A stretch of DNA of 64,000 nt from Acidimicrobiales bacterium (lineage in GTDB: Bacteria; Actinomycetota; Acidimicrobiia; Acidimicrobiales; RAAP-2), in assembly GCA_015478655.1 (NCBI GenBank), contig JADMIJ010000009.1:1-64000 (forward strand). Reading direction: 5' to 3'. This document shows positions 58,367-64,000 of the stretch, one piece after another. The notes under the pieces are model-generated. The model saw only the letters and a program-made list of their open reading frames with translations. It ran no database searches and was not told where the DNA came from. Position numbers and translations under genes: made by a program. The first letter of the stretch is position 1. Each line of letters starts with the position of its first letter.

Positions 58367-59783
58367 ACCCGGCTCGCAGTGCTTCTTCCTCGGATTCCTC
58401 GGACGTGAGGGAGGCCTCCGGGTGGGCCGCTAGCTTCCGCAGCGGGTAGTACACCAGGCCGGCGACCGCGAATCCGACGTAGATCGAGATGTCGGCACCG
58501 TCCAGTCTCGTGGCCACGGGACCCACCACCAGGCCGGTGTTCATGAACGGCACCATGGCGGCAAAGCCCACGACCAGTGCCAGCAGAGCGGGCCATCCCG
58601 AACGGAGATTGGCCCACGGGAGCATGTGGATCAGCGTCCGGCGATCGACCTGGCTCCTGCGCTCCCTCCAGTCGATGAGGATGACGGCCAGGAAGGGGGC
58701 GATCCAGTAGGCCGTGAACAGCAGCACGTTCTGGAACTTGGCCGACACGTTCCCGGTGTGGAGCCAGAGGATCAGGAAGAAGGCGATGGCCGTCCCGAAG
58801 GCGGCCGAGATGTGCCGTTTGATCCGCACCCCTCCGGCCTGGACGGCGAGCGATCCGGAGTAGTCGTTCATGGCGTTGCTGGTGACGGCGCCGAACACGA
58901 TGGCGATGAGGGCCAGCGTGCCCAGCACTCCCCCGCCCATGAGGGTCTGCACGCCGGCGGCGGTCTGGTCGGTGAGGGCCTTGGCCCCTAGGAGCCCGAT
59001 GGCGTAGACCCACAGGAACGAACCCGCCAACCCGGCGAACGTGAGCCAGAAGAGCGGCCTGGGTGGGGTGTCGGTGGCCATGTAGCGGCTGTAGTCGGCG
59101 GCGTAGGTGGCCCAGCTGAAGCCGCCGCTGAAGGCGATGGTCGTCATGAGGACGAAGGTCCCGACGGCGGCACCACCGTGCACGGTGTTGTGCATGGGGA
59201 AGTTGCCGTGGGCCAGGACCTTGGCGGTAAGGACCACGAAGAGCACGGTGAGGATGCCTGCGCCCCACGCCTCCAGCCGATGGATGAACTCGTAGCCGAG
59301 GATCCCCACCAATCCCTCCATGGCGAGGACGACGGCGACCCCCACGGCGAAGGGGACGTGGAACAGGATCTGGGCTGCCTCGCCCCCGAACAGACCGACC
59401 AGGCCGTCCCAGGCCACCGAGGAGACCCACTGGACCAGGGCCGGGATGGCGATGGTCTTGCCGAAGGGGAGCCGGGCCAGGGGGAGCTGGGCCATGCCGG
59501 TCTTCGGCCCCCAGAGCGAGAGGGTGGCCAAGGGGAGCGCTCCGAGCACCACGCCGATGGCGATGGCGGCCAGCCCGGTCCACAGGCCCAATCCCAGGGT
59601 GGCGGCCAGGGTGCCGGTGAAGACCCCGGACAGCTCCATGTTGGGTGCGAACCACACCGTGAAGTTGCGCCGGAGCGCGCCGTACCGGGCGTCCTCGGGG
59701 ATGGGGACGATCCCGGCCGTCTCGACGGTGAGGTCGCCCTCACGCCGGGGTCTGGACCCGTCGAAGACGCTGATCGCTGACAA
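58350..59783 (-). CDS. NCS1-family purine/cytosine permease
   Basis: 477-aa permease with about 12 helices. GALRRNFTVWFAPNMELSGVF, then SLWGPKTGMAQLPLARLPFGK and the second-half TSNAMNDYSGSLAVQ match the NCS1 cytosine/allantoin/uracil family; the substrate is unknown. TTG at 59783 is chosen because GGAGG stands four bases before it and the conserved part begins soon after. The GTG at 59924 would add a repetitive, unnatural N-terminus made by DNA repeats. Confidence 0.85.
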   Translation of the reverse strand: MSAISVFDGSRPRREGDLTVETAGIVPIPEDARYGALRRNFTVWFAPNMELSGVFTGTLAATLGLGLWTGLAAIAIGVVLGALPLATLSLWGPKTGMAQLPLARLPFGKTIAIPALVQWVSSVAWDGLVGLFGGEAAQILFHVPFAVGVAVVLAMEGLVGILGYEFIHRLEAWGAGILTVLFVVLTAKVLAHGNFPMHNTVHGGAAVGTFVLMTTIAFSGGFSWATYAADYSRYMATDTPPRPLFWLTFAGLAGSFLWVYAIGLLGAKALTDQTAAGVQTLMGGGVLGTLALIAIVFGAVTSNAMNDYSGSLAVQAGGVRIKRHISAAFGTAIAFFLILWLHTGNVSAKFQNVLLFTAYWIAPFLAVILIDWRERRSQVDRRTLIHMLPWANLRSGWPALLALVVGFAAMVPFMNTGLVVGPVATRLDGADISIYVGFAVAGLVYYPLRKLAAHPEASLTSEESEEEALRAGFRGAR

Positions 59784-59792
59784 CTGTCCTCC

Positions 59793-59867
59793 GTGCTGGT
59801 CGGGAGCGTGCTGGTCGGGAGCGTGCTGGTCGGGGGCGTGCTGGTCGCGGGCGTGCTCGTCGGCGGG
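59793..59867. repeat. Five tandem 15-bp repeats in the permease leader
   Basis: The unit GTGCTGGTCGGGAGC is repeated: two perfect copies, then three with one to four changes. On the minus strand they lie just upstream of the permease ribosome site and so in its 5' leader. Confidence 0.85.
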
Positions 59868-60165
59868 TGCTGGTCGGGTGGGTCCCCGCTCATCGGCACC
59901 ACGGACGGGTCGGCAGCAACCCACGCGGCCAGCGGTCGACGCTGAGTGTTCGTGTAGCAGTGAAGACCGCCCGGACCCGGTCTGTCAAAGGGTATCGATC
60001 CCGGACGATGCCGGTTCCCATCTGGCACAACGTCCGGTTCCCGTCTCACCGGGCACCGGCGCAGCGCTAGCCTTCGGCCGGAGAGCTGGCCCATTGAGGC
60101 CCGGTAGGGTCGGTGCGGCATCAGCACGCACCAGGGTTTGTGCAACACGCACCAGGGAGGACGCC
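59868..60165. other. Divergent permease-LLM intergenic region
   Basis: About 300 bases beyond the tandem repeats with no supported gene. It contains CACGCACCAGGG twice (60125-60136 and 60146-60157) with a 21-base period just before the LLM ribosome site. Confidence 0.5.
60125..60157. repeat. 12-bp direct repeat, 21-bp period, upstream of LLM gene
   Basis: CACGCACCAGGG twice, two helical turns apart, ending nine bases before ATG 60166. The spacing would suit two regulator subunits on one DNA face. Confidence 0.7.
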
Positions 60166-61200
60166 ATGAAGGACATGAAGCTCGGCCTGCAGCTCGGCTA
60201 CTGGGGTGCAGGCCCGCCGGCCGGTGCCACCGAGATGGTGGCGGAGGCCGAGCGGCTCGGCTTCGATTCGATCTGGACCGCGGAGGCCTATGGCTCGGAC
60301 GCCCTCACCCCGCTGAGCTGGTGGGGATCCCAGACGACGCGGGTGCGGCTGGGCACGGCACTCTGTCAGCTGTCGGCCCGGACCCCGACCGCCATGGCCA
60401 TGGCCGCCATCACCCTCGACCACCTGTCGGGAGGCCGGTTCGTGCTCGGGCTCGGCGTGTCCGGTCCCCAGGTCGTCGAAGGCTGGTACGGACAATCGTT
60501 CAAGAACCCGCTGGCCCGTACGACCGAGTACATCGACATCGTCCGCCAGGTCATCGCCCGGGAGGCACCGGTCACCAATGAGGGACCCAACTACCCGCTC
60601 CCCTTCCCGGGCGGCACCGGACTGGGCAAGCCCCTCAAGCCCATCGTGCACCCGCTCCGGAAGGAGATTCCCATCATCATGGGAGCGGAGGGTCCGAAGA
60701 ATGTCGCCCTGGCGGCGGAGATCGCCGACGGGTGGTTCCCCATCTTCTTCTCACCCAACGCGGTCAAGGCCTTCGAGCCGGCGCTGGCCGAAGGGTTCAG
60801 CCGCGAGGGGGCGAGGCACACCGCCGACGATTTCGAGGTCATCGCTTTCGCCCCGACCCTGATCGACGACGACATCGAGCGGGCCGCTGATGGCTTCCGA
60901 CCGTTCATCGCCCTGTACATCGGCGGCATGGGGGCCAAGTCCATGAACTTCCATTTCGACGTCTTCGCCCGCATGGGGTACGAGGCCGAGGCGAGCAAGA
61001 TCCAGGAGCTCTATCTGGAAGGGCGTAAGGACGAGGCCGCCGCCGCCGTCCCCACCTCCCTCATCGAGGACACCGCCCTGATCGGACCGAAGGAGAAGAT
61101 CCGCGACGACCTCGAGGGATGGAAGGAATCCATCGCCACCACGCTGCTGGTTTCCGGCAGCCCCGACACGCTGCAGACCATGGCCGAATTGGTGCTGTAA
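60166..61200 (+). CDS. LLM-class F420-dependent oxidoreductase (TIGR03559-like)
   Basis: 344-aa luciferase-like enzyme: MKDMKLGLQLGYWGAGPP at the start, SIWTAEAYGSDALTPLSWW, RVRLGTALCQLSARTPTAMAM and SGGRFVLGLGVSGPQVVEGWYG. These are the hallmarks of the actinobacterial F420 LLM family TIGR03559. GGGAGG lies five to six bases before ATG 60166. Its substrate is unknown. It is a single gene here, divergent from the permease. Confidence 0.9.
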   Translation: MKDMKLGLQLGYWGAGPPAGATEMVAEAERLGFDSIWTAEAYGSDALTPLSWWGSQTTRVRLGTALCQLSARTPTAMAMAAITLDHLSGGRFVLGLGVSGPQVVEGWYGQSFKNPLARTTEYIDIVRQVIAREAPVTNEGPNYPLPFPGGTGLGKPLKPIVHPLRKEIPIIMGAEGPKNVALAAEIADGWFPIFFSPNAVKAFEPALAEGFSREGARHTADDFEVIAFAPTLIDDDIERAADGFRPFIALYIGGMGAKSMNFHFDVFARMGYEAEASKIQELYLEGRKDEAAAAVPTSLIEDTALIGPKEKIRDDLEGWKESIATTLLVSGSPDTLQTMAELVL

Positions 61201-61355
61201 GGGCGCACAAAGGTGAGCCGCCCGATGCTGGCGGTCGTCGACCCGATGGCCGGTCGTGCCAATCGATGTGTGCTTGACCTATCCGTGGGGAGATCGGCTT
61301 GACCGGTTGAATCCGTTACCTCTCGATCCCCGTTGATGGCCTCATTGCAGGCCCG

Positions 61356-64000
61356 TCAGCGCTTGCCGGCTGCCAGCGATCTCCGGCGTGTGAGTGACCG
61401 ATAGAGGTCCATCGTCCTGGGATGTACCGAATCGAATGGTTCGACGTCATCGGCCACGAGCTTGACCAGCTCGGCCATCACGGCCTCTACGCCGGCGGGA
61501 TGTCCACCGAGATCGGCGGCCCGCATGAGCATCCGGTACAGGCGCTCGTCGTAGGGGCTCACCAGGAGACCCTTGCGCGAAGCCCACTCGGCGCCCTTGG
61601 GGTCCCCCGTCGCCAAGCAGGCACCGGCCAATCGCCCGCTGAGGTCGACCACTGCTGCTTCGATGGCTGGTCCGATCCCCTCGAGGATCGGCCAGTCCGC
61701 TGACCGCAGACCTTCGAACGGCCTGCCTCTCACCAGCTCCAGCGCGGATCGCCGATCCTTGTTGTCACGTGAGTCGGCAAGCACCACGAACCGGTCCCAG
61801 TCCGTCGCCACTGTCGATGACAGAGCCAGCCGGCCGTGCGACCGGGGCAGGTGATCGAGCCCGTCTGGAGACTGGCCGAGTGCTCGACGCGCCACCGACG
61901 CCGTCGAGTGGAGACTCGAAGGGGCCATCAGTCGGTCGGGCCACAACGCGGTGGCCCATGCCTCATTGGACGCACCATTCGGATGCAGAGCCAGGTAGAT
62001 CACCAGTTCGCGTGCCCCCGCCCTGGTGAACTCCCGGGCCGCGCCGCGAATCTCGATCGGTCCGAGCACGGCCACCTCGACCTGGTGGACTCCTCCGTTG
62101 AGCTCTGATGTCACCGGGCCGGTCGCTGCACAACCATTCAACGAGTCGGTCGTCGGACGCGCGGGCACCGGTCCACCGACCGACCGGACGTCCTCTTCCA
62201 CGGGAGCGGGCAGTGGTATCGGAAGGTCCACGTAGGGCTCGTCCGACGACAGGATTGACTCGCGGTTCGATGCTGTGTCCAGAAGCAAGGTGACCTCGTC
62301 GAGTTCCTCGGACTCGAGCCGTTGAGGGAACACGACGGAACCGAGGAGATCCAGCGATGACGGGTTGTCGGTACTGGTGAGGCTGATGAGGAACGGGGAA
62401 GCCGCCTGACCGCCGACCGTAACGATGGCAGTCCCCTGACTTGGGTCCGACGCAAGGCCCAGCAGATTTTCCGTATCGGATTTCGGCGTCGCAGGACCAC
62501 AGATGACGACCACGGGGTCCCACGCATCCGACGCCTCCACACATCGGGCATGGGCGAAGGACCGGTACCCAGTGGCCTCCAATAGCGCCGTACCGCTGAT
62601 CCTCCGGTGACTCAACTGGCGGATGAGCCACGGCACGTCGGGAACGGTGGTGACTCGCTCGAAGCGTTCCAGTTCGGCTCCGAATCCGACCAGAAACAGG
62701 TCGAACTGGCCAGCCCAGAGCGAGGTCGCCAGCTCCAATGCCAGGGCGCGCACAACTCCTTCGCAGCCGGCGGGATCACCGTTGATGACGAGGGAACCCA
62801 TGGATTCCAAGTTGACCATGACGAGACCGTCCTCACTCAGCCCGACAGTCGCCAGCATGGGGGCCGGTGCCCCCTTCACCTCAGCGCCCGATGTCCGTTG
62901 ATCGGATACGACCCCGCGATCGATCAGGACCGATCTGCCGTCCTCCTTGAGTGCGAACGGATCACAGGCCGGGCCGGCGTCGACGGCGCTCTCCAAGACG
63001 AGCTCGATCACCTCTCGATGGACACGGACCCCGTTCACCACCGGCATCCCTCGGCCTGACGCCATCCAGGTCCGCACCAGCAACCTGAGCGAGTGGTCGA
63101 CATCGTGGACAACAGCGGGACCGTCACCGATTCGAAGTCTCTGTTCGAACGCCCTCCCCATTTGGTCCGGCAGCCTGATGTAGGTGCCATCGTTGCGGTG
63201 CCGTTGCTGCGCACGTCTCATCCGCTCGAGGAGATTGACGACGCCGGCGCCAACCACGCCACCACCGACGGGGGTGAACGGGGGCAATGGGTGCCCGGCC
63301 GGATTGCCGCGATTTGTCGGCACCGACGGAATGACAGCAGCTTGGGTACGGGCGCCGATGAACCCATTGGCGTACCCGGGTAGTCCGTCGGAGAGCAATG
63401 GAGGTGGCCCCGGATCGGGCCGATTGTCGATGCCACGGTGTCCGTGACGCATGGCGCCGCGTAGGTCGCCCTCCGGGGGACGGGCGGGTGTGTCCCGGCG
63501 ACGGTCGCATGGGTCCGGGGGACGGTTGCGTGTGTCCGGGTGAGGATCACCCGTGACCGGGGGAAGCCTGAGGCTCCACCCAGGCCTGACCCAGTGGTCC
63601 GTCGTGAGAGCGTCCCCGTCGGGCTGGGTCATCCCATAGTTGAGTTCGGCGATGTCCTTCCAGAGCAGGGCCGATCCGAGTCGGCTCGCCGCAATGGACC
63701 ACAGCGTTTCTCGAGGCAGGACGACGTGCGAAGGACTCGGGTGGCGCTCCCTAGGTTCTGGCAGATCCGCCGCTGACAAGAGCGGACCGGCCGAGGGCGA
63801 CGACCTGCCCGATGGCACCTGAATTGAGCCGACCGTCCCCTCGACCTCGTGGCCCGCAGCACTACCACGGAGCAATACCTCTGAGTCATGACCGGGTGCA
63901 CGACAGCCGCCGCCATTCAGCATGCCGTGGAATGGCCGATCGGACGAAGGTGGCCAAGGTCGGTCGGCCCGGACAGTCGAATCGATCGGGTCAATCGGGT
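61356..64000 (-). CDS. LysM and BTAD domain protein, 5' end beyond the window
   Basis: At least 880 codons; the frame stays open to the edge, so the start lies outside. From the visible N-terminus: proline-rich stretch, LysM-like VLPRETLWSIAASRLG and KDIAELNYG, a long disordered part, then a region with VGLSEDGLVMVNLESMG and a Rossmann-like middle. The C-terminal quarter is VEVAVLGPIEIRG (OmpR/BTAD start), EWATALWP-like winged helix, and the BTAD helical repeats. Such LysM-BTAD proteins, often with N-terminal membrane helices, are common in actinobacteria, with unknown roles. The ATG at 63923 is probably internal. Confidence 0.75.
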   Translation of the reverse strand, partial: PIDPIDSTVRADRPWPPSSDRPFHGMLNGGGCRAPGHDSEVLLRGSAAGHEVEGTVGSIQVPSGRSSPSAGPLLSAADLPEPRERHPSPSHVVLPRETLWSIAASRLGSALLWKDIAELNYGMTQPDGDALTTDHWVRPGWSLRLPPVTGDPHPDTRNRPPDPCDRRRDTPARPPEGDLRGAMRHGHRGIDNRPDPGPPPLLSDGLPGYANGFIGARTQAAVIPSVPTNRGNPAGHPLPPFTPVGGGVVGAGVVNLLERMRRAQQRHRNDGTYIRLPDQMGRAFEQRLRIGDGPAVVHDVDHSLRLLVRTWMASGRGMPVVNGVRVHREVIELVLESAVDAGPACDPFALKEDGRSVLIDRGVVSDQRTSGAEVKGAPAPMLATVGLSEDGLVMVNLESMGSLVINGDPAGCEGVVRALALELATSLWAGQFDLFLVGFGAELERFERVTTVPDVPWLIRQLSHRRISGTALLEATGYRSFAHARCVEASDAWDPVVVICGPATPKSDTENLLGLASDPSQGTAIVTVGGQAASPFLISLTSTDNPSSLDLLGSVVFPQRLESEELDEVTLLLDTASNRESILSSDEPYVDLPIPLPAPVEEDVRSVGGPVPARPTTDSLNGCAATGPVTSELNGGVHQVEVAVLGPIEIRGAAREFTRAGARELVIYLALHPNGASNEAWATALWPDRLMAPSSLHSTASVARRALGQSPDGLDHLPRSHGRLALSSTVATDWDRFVVLADSRDNKDRRSALELVRGRPFEGLRSADWPILEGIGPAIEAAVVDLSGRLAGACLATGDPKGAEWASRKGLLVSPYDERLYRMLMRAADLGGHPAGVEAVMAELVKLVADDVEPFDSVHPRTMDLYRSLTRRRSLAAGKR

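Overview
The window is about 64 kb of high-GC chromosomal DNA from an actinobacterium. It is most likely a member of, or close to, the Acidimicrobiia. This is inferred from gene content: F420-dependent luciferase-like enzymes with an F420 biosynthesis gene, PafB/PafC-type WYL regulators, an HU protein with a histone-H1-like tail, a caa3-type CtaG, a mycobacterium-like steroid side-chain locus, and a type IV pilus without a secretin. Genes are dense, and most operon neighbours overlap by one to four bases (GTGA, ATGA, TGATG, and one probable CTGA). Many first genes appear leaderless, with a TANNNT box six to eight bases before a GTG or ATG.

Layout. 1-8.4 kb: RNase HII and a malonyl-CoA-synthetase-like ligase (minus strand), a small helical protein coupled to a GH38 alpha-mannosidase, a class III nucleotidyl cyclase, an FbiD/CofC-like F420 guanylyltransferase and a PIG-L deacetylase. 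8.4-12.3 kb: HU/H1 nucleoid protein, a soluble VirD4/TraG-type ATPase and a lone MobF (TrwC-type) relaxase domain. These two look like a minimal or residual DNA-transfer module with no secretion-channel genes. 12.3-16.8 kb: PafC, PafB, CtaG and an acyl-CoA carboxylase carboxyltransferase.

16.8-34.8 kb is a type IV pilus region in two blocks. The minus-strand block has PilB, a PilT-like ATPase with an N-terminal extension, PilC, two prepilin genes encoding identical mature pilins behind different leaders, and two paralogous polytopic membrane proteins. A divergent, atypical prepilin peptidase sits beside it. The plus-strand block has a canonical PilT, a fused PilM-PilN, and PilO. MoaC, an FmdB zinc ribbon and two small unknown proteins lie between. 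No PilQ or PilP is seen, as expected for a monoderm.

34.9-43.8 kb: TldE/TldD, a FlK-like thioesterase, an AIM24-family protein, DXS, a FadD19-like acyl-CoA synthetase and an isochorismatase-fold protein lacking the usual catalytic residues. 43.9-49.8 kb: an LLM oxidoreductase, a FadD17-like acyl-CoA synthetase, and a GbsR/MarR-DrrA-DrrB cassette flanked by imperfect direct repeats. 49.8-58.4 kb: a locus matching the mycobacterial igr cholesterol side-chain operon in content (FadE29-like, ChsH2-like, FadE28-like, ChsH1-like, Ltp2-like, followed by a purine nucleoside phosphorylase that seems to start with CTG), with a divergent CYP125/142-like P450 and an LLM oxidoreductase. Three KstR-like operators lie upstream of these catabolic units. 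58.3-64 kb: an NCS1 permease, another LLM oxidoreductase and a LysM/BTAD protein cut by the window end.

The strongest unusual signals are the twin pilins with swapped leaders and promoters, the PilM-PilN fusion, the prepilin peptidase without GxGD, the isolated VirD4-relaxase pair with a hairpin-rich intergenic region, the internal translation start inside the HU/H1 gene, and the KstR-like sites linking three steroid/fatty-acid units. No CRISPR array, tRNA, rRNA or insertion-sequence transposase was recognised.
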